The position numbers and the translations under genes were made by a program. DNA of 64,000 nt. Source: Phorcus lineatus (lineage: Eukaryota; Mollusca; Gastropoda; Trochida; Trochidae). The stretch spans positions 4,278,001-4,342,000 of the forward strand of contig OV121088.1 in assembly GCA_921293015.1 (NCBI GenBank), written 5' to 3'. Under the pieces are notes generated by a model that was given only the letters and a program-made list of their open reading frames with translations, was not told the DNA's origin and ran no database searches. Below, in pieces: positions 47,930 through 57,698 of this stretch (position 1 is the first letter of the stretch; every line of letters starts with the position of its first letter).

Positions 47930-50412
47930 GAATCCATTGGAACGCAATTGATTTGAGTTTTCTGTTTGCAGCTTCACAGAGAGACTTCATGATGCCTTCT
48001 CTGATATTAAATATTCTGACAAAGTTGAAGATTTTCTTGCAGGGAAGAGGACCAGCATCAGTGACAACAACTGATTCAGGAGAAACTAGACCTTTCTGGT
48101 TTAAACATATTTATTTCAAAAAGATGAATTGGATTGGTAAACAAGCCATAGGCTTATGTAAATACCGCTCCAAGATACAAATATGATACATGCCATGGTG
48201 ATTTTACAATATACAATATACAGACACAACAGTTCATTATAATTACAACAAACGCAATGATTACAGAACATTGAGTGCTAATCTGTTTTTACAAACGCCA
48301 AAAGGTCATTACCAATGCAAATAATACAGAACATTGAAATATAATCAATCAATAAGTCATTTTGCAAATCTGCCTGTTAAATTTATAAATTCGTGCACTG
48401 ATGTTAAAAGTTCCATATTTTTGGTAGCGGAACAATTTATGTTTCCGAACAAAACTGATTTTACATCAAAACCTCTATGAAAGTAAAACATGTTGTGTCT
48501 TATAGAGCTGTAAAGAGGACATATGAAGAAAAAGTGAGTTGAATCCTCATAACAATGGCCACAAGCACAGACGGGCGATTGTGATATGAATCTTTCATAC
48601 TTGTGTGCATTTAAGTCGCTGCATTCAAGTCTTAGACGAGTATGTATGATTTGTCAAAATCTGCTGCCATAATTTAGGTCAAAGTTACTGTATGTTTCAT
48701 TATCATGGAGGAGAGCATTTTTGAAAGTCAATAAAGATGGCGAATTTCTATGTTCTATCGGTAATGAGTTCCAAAGTTTAACAGCGTCAGGAAGGAGAGA
48801 TCTCGCATAGTTTACAGATTTACAATCTAAAGTCTGGAGTTTCGAATCGTCACGAAGATTGTAATCAACGATATCCGATATTTTAGGAGGTACCAAGTTG
48901 CTTACATAGCTGGGTGTATTGTGATTTACCATTTTATAGAAAAACGTCATTTTATGAACGTATCGTCTATGACATAATGGTTTGCACTTTGTTTCTTTAT
49001 AAATTTTATGATGGCTGGTACCCCACAGATCAATAGTAGAAAGGTGATGAGCAATGATACATGGTTGTTATAAATACATAAAATTGAGAAAAGATAACAC
49101 TGTTTTCTAAATTTAAAGGCAGATTTGCTATGAAGATGGCAAACAAACGAACCCACCGCTTGTCTATATTGCACAATATCAACCAGGGTTCGTACAATGA
49201 GCTAATATGACAAATGCAACTAATAAATGTTGTTAGTTGACACTCATGTGGCTCTTCCTTATTTTCAAAATTGCAAAATAATGAGACAAAATATACATTG
49301 CAGTCTGTGTTTTGAGAACAAAAACCATATATACACGAAAAAGTTGACTTCAGAAAGAAGTTAACATTGAAGTGATTTAGGAAAATGAAAATAAAAAGAA
49401 GTAATAGTAACAAGATGAAAAGAGACATCTTGTTATGAGTGAGACATATGAAGAAGTATATATAAAGTTGTAATAGGTGATATTTTTTTTATTGCGAATA
49501 GACTTATGGATTACAGCAATGATTTAACTTAATAAATATTTTTAGAAAATAAGCATGAACTCGTTAAAAATATTGTTATCTACTTGTGTTTATGTATAAT
49601 TGTATCTGTTGCGGTGTTTCATAGAACTTGCTGATGACATCTCATGTTCCGTGTTTAGCAAGATGCACGTGCAAAGAGAGATATTCTGTATAGCAAGGAC
49701 TTGTGTCGTGTTGGCAATGACAAGTGTAAAATGGATTGGGATTATTTTTACATTCGTAAGTACTTTAACTCTCTATATATTATATGAATAGTACATAAAT
49801 TATCCTACAGTATGAGAATATAAAGTTTGTTATTTGCTGTATGGTTAATAATGTTTAAGGATGATATCGGTCCATTATTTTTCAAGTTAAATATGTTAAC
49901 ATGTGTTTTATGGGGTACAGTAATAGGTGAGAAATGTACATATTTGAAGTAGCTTAAACTAACCACGTTATGCTTGAAGGTATAGAGGTTCAGTCTTAAA
50001 CATTATCAAAAGTTTAGAGCAAAAGAGGACGTAATTTAAATTACCACAAAAATTATAAACACAAATACTATATACTTATTCCTTAAGTAATTCCCTCGAC
50101 TATGTAGAAAGGTATTGGTGTTCATACATAATAACTACCAGTACGCTTTATACCATTTTGTCAGACTTATATATCAATATACACGTGTAAATGACTGCTG
50201 TTTATAATCTGTATTTTACAAAACATGACATACAATCAAATTTCAATTTTAGATTGTACTAACACACAATTAAATATCCATCAACTAGTGGACAGATTTA
50301 AACCCACATCATTCAATACACAATTACACACAAACATACATTCACACCAAGATATACTCATTCGTGTAGAATGAACTAGACCTTTCTCTCGTCTTATTCT
50401 CTCTAACTGATT
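47930..50412 (-). pseudogene. Extra macro-like N exon fragment split by a LINE
   Basis: Positions 47930-48097 encode the end of a macro-like exon (SVVVTDAGPLPCKK, then a SIAFQWI-type end at a GTAAGT donor). The continuation appears at 50388-50412 beyond the insertion, and homology stops there, so the exon's first half is gone. This is a second, dead copy of the unit D exon. Confidence 0.75.
48098..50373 (-). mobile_element. LINE (non-LTR retrotransposon) insertion with 14-bp duplication
   Basis: The insert is bounded by the direct repeat AACTAGACCTTTCT (48084-48097 and 50374-50387). On the minus strand, about 48660-49030 encodes the C-terminal reverse-transcriptase region of a LINE: an IYKETKCKPLCHRRYVHKM segment, FFYKMVNHNTPSYVSNLVPP, YNLRDDSKLQ and LLPDAVKLWNSLP. 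Further on (about 48400-48660) comes a cysteine/histidine motif (CACGHCYEDSTHFFFICPLY). Stops and shifts make it dead. The part beyond about 49200 was not recognised. Confidence 0.8.
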
Positions 50413-50542
50413 AATTCTGATTATCAAAAGATATTCTTTGAGACCTATATAAAGCAGGAATTGTCCCACTCATAATATTGTTTTTAAAATTTGAAAATAT
50501 TGGAATGATTTGTTCAGAAAATGAAAATGCAGTGACACTCAC

Positions 50543-50936
50543 CATGCGTACAATGGAATGCGACCGATGCGAGTTTTCTGTCGGCAGCTTCACAGAGACA
50601 CTTGATGATCTCTGCTGCATGATAAACATATTCTGACAAGGTTGAAGATTTTCTTGCAGGGAAGAGGACCAGCATCAGTGACAACAACTGATCCAGGAGA
50701 AGCCTGACCTTTCTCTCGTCTTATTCTGTCTAACTGATCTGACAGTTCAGGTCCTGCAGCATAAGCAATAGAGTTGGAGATTACACCAAATGGGGATAGA
50801 TTTGGGTCAACCAGTTTGACGACGACATCTGTTGTGAGTGCTGTCATATCTCCCTTGTAAAGCTTCACAGTCAGTGTCTTGCCTTGAGCAACAGTGCAGC
50901 CATCTTGTTGAGTGACTGTCATCGTCCTCGGTGCAG
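50543..50936 (-). pseudogene. Unit D macro-like N exon with frameshift
   Basis: Open from APRTMTVTQQDGCTVAQGK through AAGPELSDQLDRIRREKG and SVVVTDAGPLPCKKIFNLV. One extra base lies in the 25-base stretch before IIKCLCEAA, compared with 24 in A. After the shift, homology continues as IIKCLCEAADRKLASVAFHC and ends at a GTGAGT donor different from the GTAAGT of the others. Confidence 0.7.
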
Positions 50937-51337
50937 CTGTTGATTGTATTTGAATAAAACTGACTATAAAGTGGATTTTGTATTTTTGTGTGTGTTTCGA
51001 TTAAGTGTTTGGCCGTCAATAATGAAAGCAATGTAAAGACGCTACCATGGTTGTTGCGATTTCATTGCCAACAAAACTTTATTCATGTGGATTTATCTCT
51101 TAATATCTATCAATATTCTATCAAATGATCTTTTGGAGCATTTTGATAATAACTGATATCATGTTCGAAATATTTTAATCTAAAGATGTATCCATATCTA
51201 TATATGCAGGATGACATTCCACTGAAAGACAGCTGATTATAAAGAAATTATTGTGTGATTTGAAGCTAAGGAAGTATCTAATATGGCAGGACTTAATGTT
51301 TTAATTGTCATAATGAAAGAGGCTCAACTAACGGTGG

Positions 51338-51735
51338 ATATCCTAGAGCCAGTTTTTGATTTTCATTATATAATATATTGCTTTGATACGAACCTAAATG
51401 TCATATGTTATGATATTAATTCAAAACATCTCAACTTTCCTCTCCAAAAGACAAATATATGGCAAATCCTGTTTTTATAATAATCTTAAAACAGCCTTAT
51501 AAATACACAGAGGCGGAGATCACACGTTCAATTTACATGGATACTAGTTATATAAGCTAACAAACACTATCAACTCCAAACTGACCTCCTGGCGGTTTTA
51601 GCGACTTTCTACCTTTCTATTCTCAATGTATCAAACCAATTAGCTTTAAAATGTCTCTTCTATTGGTAACAGTCGATACTTCACGATCAAATGACATCAT
51701 TGATTAAGTTTGGCATATGCGACTTCATCAACTTT
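51338..51735. mobile_element. Decayed copy of the TTAA-ended MITE
   Basis: Aligns internally to 28310-28710 (AACCTAAATGTCATATG, CTATCAACTCC, CCTCCTGGCGG, GATTAAGTTTGGCATATG) but has lost recognisable terminal repeats and some interior. Confidence 0.55.
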
Positions 51736-52329
51736 AAAGACACAAATGTATACAGGATGCGACTGTCAACTACTAGTATATGTATCAGATATGAATTGAA
51801 TTTACAAAATCAGATACGTCATAGTGTTTTCATGACCCAAGTGTCAAGCTTGCTGTCGCTCGGAAGATAACATTGCGTTGTAAAACCAATATAACTTCCT
51901 AAAGGTGTGTTCATCTCCTGATGTTCCATAGCTTCAGAAGGTCAGAATTTCGAAAATCTGAAAAGTTATAGACATCATTAAAAAAAAAATTTTTTTAATT
52001 CCTAATATTACTTTTATCATGACAATGAATACAAACATGAACAAATACGTTTGCACATAAATAGTGTTAAGGTCACTATCTTTTGTCGACAAGAGTACTC
52101 CAGAAACCTGATTGAATTTTAACTTACTGAGGAAACATTTCGGCTGATGAACTTTTCTTTTGCTAATATTAACTTAATTATTAGTTTTGATCGGGTTTAT
52201 GGTCCATGTTTAGTTTAATGGAATAATGTCCAGAGAATCAAATTGATATAAGGAAACAACTGAATAAAACTTTCTATTTATTGTCCCTATTTTCTTCTTT
52301 TGACAGATAAAGTTGATCGACAAACCCTA

Positions 52330-52910
52330 CTATAATTTTGACTTTTTAATTCATATCTGATGTCTTCTCACATCAACTATAAATTCATATGCCCTATTCG
52401 ACTTGCCTAAAGTGTTGTTATCTCCCTTTATAAAGTGTTTCAGAGTAGCTACCCGTCAATATGGTTTTCTCGTTTCAACTAGAGTCATATACTTTCTATG
52501 TTATAATCACATTTACTGGATTCATTTAACCTATATGTTTTCCTTACATTAACCAGAGTCAGATAACCAATATGTTTTCCTAACACTCACAAGAGCCATG
52601 TACCCCATATGTTTCTTAAATTCCCTATATGTTTTTCTCACATTAACAAGAGACATGCCCTATATGTTTCTTAAATTCCCTATATGTTTGCTCACATTAA
52701 CTAGAGCCATATACCCTATGAGCCACTTTACATTAACTAGAACATAAAACCCTTAATCTGTTACTCATATGTACTTGAACTATATACCTAATATGTCTCT
52801 TTATATTAACTATAGAACCAAATATACAGTATGTTTCCTTCACATTAACTAGAGTAATATACACTATATGTTTTCCTCATATCAACAACAGTCATAAACC
52901 CTGTAGTTTT
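52330..52910. repeat. Degenerate 37-bp tandem repeat (unit D)
   Basis: Shorter array of the same family as 23890-24650. It preserves the empty site of the unit C solo LTR (TATACCTAATATGTCTC near 52785). Confidence 0.8.
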
Positions 52911-53082
52911 CAACACTTTATACAATGTAAATAGACCGTGGACAACAGTAATTAAATCATGTTATAGCAATGTATATAAAAATGATAAGCGGTTTAACTT
53001 TATTCATATAGAACATAACAAACATCGCTGCTCTAAGGAGAATTTACCAATTCATATTTATTTGAATTATTTTGTCACTAAC

Positions 53083-54214
53083 CTTGAGTGCGTTGAACTG
53101 CTTGGGGTGGGGCGTCTTGACGTTCAAAAGCTCCAAGTTGTGACACAAGTCCATCAAATGTTGTTTTCTGCGATGGCGAGAATTTGAGTCTGTTTTCATT
53201 GACTCTCACATCATCAGCAACTGGTTGACTTGTAAGAGCATCCACACTTCTTTTGATGGCAGGATACATCTGTAACATCTCCACGTCATCAGCTTTCTCT
53301 TTGGTCTGGGTGAAGTAGGTGTCTGTGGACTCGATGACAGCAAGGGTGGTATCATAAGCTGCTGATGACTTCTCAATAACTGACAGCATTGCTGAACTTT
53401 CTTGCTGCAGTTCAGACAAAAGTTGATTCCTTCGTTGATCCAGCTGCATCTTCATGTCATCAATCATCTTGTTGATGTTCCTTTCAGACTCCTTCTTCAT
53501 CTGCTCTACAGCATTTCTCTTTGCTTTCATTGACTCTTGACGTTGTTGTAGGTCAGTCTTGGTCTTGTATACGTCCTTGAGAGATTCTTGGATGGAGGAT
53601 TTCCTCCGAGCAGCTGCATCTTGAATCTTCTCAAACTCATGACCTTTGTGATCAACTACTGTACAAGAAACACAACAGAGTTCCTCATCTGTAGAGCAGT
53701 AGAACTCAATGTGGTGCTTTGGATGCTTTGGACAGAAATGACCTTGTGAAAACTCCCTTATTGGAACGTTGAGAGCATCTTCAATGGAACTGATATTGTG
53801 ATCTCTGCTCAAATGGTTTCGCTTGTGAGCATTTATGCATTCCTTGCAGAGATACGACTGACATTCATCACATCTGCCATCAGCATTATTGCCATCAGGG
53901 CAGTTTGTGCACTTTATCTTCTTCTGTTGCTTCATGTTCAGGAAATCCACCAGCTTGCTTCTTACAGGATCTGCAGGTAAAGAACTGGCCATCCCTTTGA
54001 CCTTTTCAACATGTCTGCAGAGAGGGCAAGTGAGCTGTCCACCTCCTTCCTTTTGTATGAGCTGATCAAGGCACTCAGTACACAGGGCGTGGAGGCAGGT
54101 CTTTAGTAGACGGGGACGTCTGTTCGTGTGGTTATAATACTCAACACAAACCGGGCATTCCAAAAACTCATCTTTGAGGGATGTGACATCAACATTCTCC
54201 AGAGGTTCAGTCAT
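53083..54214 (-). CDS. Unit D exon: RING–B-box–B-box–coiled-coil (TRIM) module
   Basis: 377 open codons from ATG 54214 (acceptor TTTGCAG 14 bases upstream) to a CAAG|GTTAGT donor. All RING and B-box metal ligands seen in B are present. It differs from B at scattered sites only (for example T for N at residue 39 before the CLHALC, M for K at 75). The coiled coil contains KDVYKTKTDLQQRQ and AVEQMKKESERNINKM. The intact reading frame, despite damaged downstream exons, suggests either recent damage or selection on the TRIM part alone. Confidence 0.87.
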
Positions 54215-54884
54215 TGCAGTGGCAATAACTGCAAACAAAAAAGAGGAGATAGCTGTAGCAGGCGTAGAGATAAGTGATGGGGGCCAGTAAGTCTTGACAT
54301 AGACCGGACACTACAGGAACTATCCCTTCACAGAATGATGTGATTGAAAACAAAAGAGGAGGATATCGGATATGAAAAAGTGATTTCAAAGAAATCACAC
54401 AGCAAAAAACTTTTTTTTAATCATAACCTGTAATGAATCAGGATGAGACGAATAGTTACTTAATATGTCAACTGTTTTTCAAGGACCTCTCACAAATGAC
54501 CAGGCCTCCAAAGATTACTTCCAGGGATGAAATTGGTCTCTGTTGCTTAATAGATACTATGTATGCATTGTAATCAAAAATCGTATTAGCGATAATGAGG
54601 CAAGACAATTCATTGGGTCAACTTTCAGATTTCAGTTATTGTCTATAAAGGTATATAAAGTTGTGAAAGTTGTAAACGATAATAAAATCAAAAAAGAAAA
54701 CAATCATAACATGCATAGCTAAGGCGACATTTGAAAATATTTTTTATAATTCTTACTGGGTTCAAAATTCTTCGATTTTATTCGATGCACGTGTAAGCAA
54801 GTGATCAGCGTATCCCACGCATTGGTTAGTTCTTGTAGCCATGCTTCAGGATCACACAATGGCCATATTAGTCCACCACCCAAT

Positions 54885-55420
54885 GGGAGTATCTATGCAG
54901 AACGAAAGTAACTTTTTTTAAATCCTTGATATGTCTTTCATGTAAATCTGAGTGGTAACAGTGTATAAACTTTGATGCAAAGTGTTATTTTTACATTAGT
55001 CCATGAGTACCTCTCTCAGCCACTTATTCTTTGAAGCGTGTCCCCATATCTTTGGTTCTAATCATAATAGAACCATTTAAAGAAAGGTATGTAAATGTAT
55101 GTTTAGAAGGTCATTGAATCCATTGACAGATGTTTCAGATAGCTTCCATGAGTCATTTGTACGAAATCTTAGGTGTCCGTTACAAAAACACATCATTAAT
55201 GACTTCGATCTGTAACATTTCTAGTTTCTCTTCTTTATATTCTTTCTCTTCTTTATATGTAATGTAGGTCCTTTAAAAAAATATTATTTCCACTTAGAGT
55301 AGAATTATGAGTACATGCAATTATTTTGTGTTCTTATAACACACATGTTAAGCATCAAAGGGAACATAAGGGACCTACTATCATAAAAAATACACCAACT
55401 CAACATTGGAAAAAACCCTC
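54885..55420. repeat. Repeat block shared with 1206-1950 and 38215-38375
   Basis: Contains GTAAATCTGAGTGGTAACAG, TTGTACGAAATCTTAGG and TCCCCATATCTTTGGTTCTA, and the single-copy version of the 200-bp unit duplicated at 1561-1950. Confidence 0.6.
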
Positions 55421-55566
55421 ATAATTATGTGTTTGGAGATCGGTGCGTTGTGTTACTTCTAAATTATTAGGGATTTAAAGAGCTGACGCCGTCGGTTTTA
55501 AACTAAATTTGCGGGTGTCGATGACAATGAATCCCATGTATTTTACAAACGTAACTCTTTATCTTC

Positions 55567-55754
55567 CAGTCTGATTAAATTGACCGTGTTCCGAGGAATA
55601 AAAGTTTCAAAATATTGACTCTACCGAGATTCGAACTCTATCTGTCTAGGCTATCCTTTAGGAAAGCCCCGTGATAGATTCTGTTCGAATCCCACAAAAG
55701 TCGTTTAAAAAAAAAAAAAAAATCCTCGGAACACGGTCGACTTTAATCAGACTG
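55567..55754. repeat. Foldback element with two tRNA-like B boxes
   Basis: The arms at 55567-55600 and 55722-55754 are inverted complements (CTGATTAAATTGACCGTGTT versus AACACGGTCGACTTTAATCAG). Inside are GTTCGAATCCC (55683-55693, plus strand) and its like in the opposite sense, GAGTTCGAATCTC read on the minus strand (about 55625-55637). An A15 run precedes the right arm. Possibly two tRNA-derived SINE ends facing each other. Confidence 0.6.
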
Positions 55755-55924
55755 CTTTATCTGAGCAGTATGCGGATAGACCGAGATGTCTGTCGTCTGA
55801 ATGCAATCTCTCTCGCACAGTCTCACACTAACCAATGAAGTTACAGGTCGAGCCTCGCGAGCTAGTGCAGGGCGTAGTCAATTTATCATGGTCCATGAAT
55901 AGTCTTTCAAGGGTTCGGGTTAAA

Positions 55925-56300
55925 CCAGGTTTCATTTCAACTTTCGGTTTCACATTCTTATTTTCTTACTGGTTTTCCTTTATTTGTTAAGTTATCGCAT
56001 GTCGCCAAATCAATTCAAAACAGTTTCACTCCAATATTATCTTCTTTCGATACTTCTAAACGGTGTAAAAATAAGAAAATTGTATATATTCCTTTCCAGC
56101 ATTTTGCATGAAGTTGTCAACCTATGAAACAAAAGCGTGATTAAAACGTTGTACTTGTTGGATATTTTTTGAGACATAGTTACAATTTTGCATAAGTAGA
56201 TATATCTATACTGGAGACTCTACCTGTCTGTAGCAACACCGTCCAACACTGTAGCTGTGTTGCCTGTGTGTCGGGTTCCTACTGTGAAGGGAGATAATCC
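55925..56300. promoter_or_regulatory. Upstream block conserved between array units (unit D copy)
   Basis: Most diverged copy: it retains CAGGTTTCATTTCAACTTTC, GTGTGTCGG and GAAGGGAGATAATCC. Candidate promoter or first-exon region of unit D. Confidence 0.28.
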
Positions 56301-57547
56301 TTTGATACATACACATTCACATATACATATACATATGCATACACTTGTACGTCTTTGGTAGACTCAAGCTGAGACATTGCAAATGCCACTAAAAGAGTTC
56401 ACATTGCAAATGACTTTTTGAAAAGAAGGTTACATAGAATGTTTACGTTCGGAATATTTTATGTATGATTCATGAATAAGCGGATATATCTGAAGGAGTA
56501 GCTAGTGTAATATATTCAAGACTATTTTGTAATGTAAACAAGCGTTAAAACGCATCAACGAAACAGTGTTATCTAGTCGTGAAAACGGGGTAACATATAT
56601 ATATCTTTATCCATTAATGTATTTAGATACATGCAAAAGGATTGATACAAAATATAGAAGTAATTAGGGTGTTGAGTAGTTAAGACCATAATGTAATGGT
56701 TTTCAAGCTTGGAAGCATAACATGCATTTACATTACTATATAGACTGTGACAATAGAGATATGTTTTTGCTATTTTCGAAACCCTTTCTTCTCTTCGCGT
56801 CTGCTTGCTTTACTTAAAGTACCATATCTTCACACATTGTATGTTCTCACGGATTGACAAACTTGTTTGAATCTAGGCCTATTACAATTATTACATTCAA
56901 TACAATAATCCGTGAAAAACTAAAGATGTGATTAACAAACACGTCGTCAAAGTTCTTATCTATATATTCCATGATGATAAAGAAAATGTTAACAAAAATG
57001 AAATTATTTCAAATAGTATTTGATGTAGTTAATTCTAATGGTTAATTCTAATAATTTTGAATAGTTAAAAATGTTAGGACGAGATCACCGCGCAACATTT
57101 GGGGAGGAATTTGTGGGTACGAGGTTTGTGAATGAGTTCACCGTATCCCACTTTATTCGTCATTTGAAATGGGGAAAAAATAAAATAAAATATGTAGACC
57201 TATATGGCTCCACAATTATCAAGTCTACATACATTTGAGAAGTAGACTAGTGGATTTGTGAAGCTTTTCCTCCTATTAGGCACTGTTTACCTTCAAATTT
57301 GATGCATTTCCTTCAATTACTTGGGGGGGGGGGGAGGGGGCTTTAGTGGTTGAGGTAATAATTTTATCTATTTGATTTCATCTAAATAAAATAGACTTAA
57401 AACATTTTCAGAAATAAGCCTATATATTTTTATCATGACACTATTCATACAAAAACAGGTCCCAGATCTAAACACGAAATGTCGTGATCACGGAAGCTCC
57501 TGTACAGCGTTGGACCACTGGATATATCGCTGTGGGGAGCTTACAAA

Positions 57548-57698
57548 ATGGCGGATGAGAACGAGCGGGAGTTTGAGAAAAACATCGCTAAAAATGATCA
57601 TCAATTACTTAACTCATGGCTGCTCGACTATGCACGACATGAAGCCTTCATTGAGTTTAAGACCAAAAAAACTATCACTGAAACTGACTTCATTCAAG
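57548..57698 (+). CDS. TERF: TERF exon 1
   Basis: Starts at the ATG at 57548 (ACAAAATGG context) with MADENEREFEKN, then the first TRFH helix (LLNSWLLDYARHEAF). The donor CAAG|GTAAAC leaves phase 1. An overlapping open frame from 57435 is a shadow. Confidence 0.85.

Larger units (their letters stand above)
50937..53082. other. Unit D intron 1
   Basis: Contains a decayed MITE relative (about 51338-51735), sequence alignable to introns 1 of B and C (51740-52320) and the 37-bp repeat. Nothing coding was recognised. Confidence 0.5.
45903..54214 (-). pseudogene. Unit D: intact TRIM exon, damaged macro-like exons
   Basis: Exons in order are TRIM 53083-54214 (open, 377 codons), macro-like N 50543-50936 (one-base frameshift), a second macro-like N copy split by a LINE (47930-48097 and 50388-50412), and macro-like C 45903-46156 (one-base loss near the end, altered tail). 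A full-length TRIM–macro-like protein cannot be made without correcting the shift. The RING/B-box/coiled-coil part could still be expressed as a shorter protein with an alternative end. Confidence 0.6.
54215..57547. other. Spacer between unit D and the TERF gene
   Basis: Holds the probable 5' flank of unit D, the repeat block at 54885-55420, a foldback with tRNA-like boxes (55567-55754), the conserved upstream block (55925-56300) and a poly-G tract at about 57325. The divergent TERF promoter should lie within about the last 500 bases, but no TATA or other site can be assigned. Confidence 0.45.

Noticed and set aside
49030-49428. 132-codon minus-strand open frame in the LINE insert
   Set aside because: Leucine/phenylalanine-rich AT sequence; the true LINE reading is in another frame and broken.
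55620-55700. Possible functional tRNA gene
   Set aside because: B boxes are present, but I could not fold a cloverleaf or find an A box at the right spacing.
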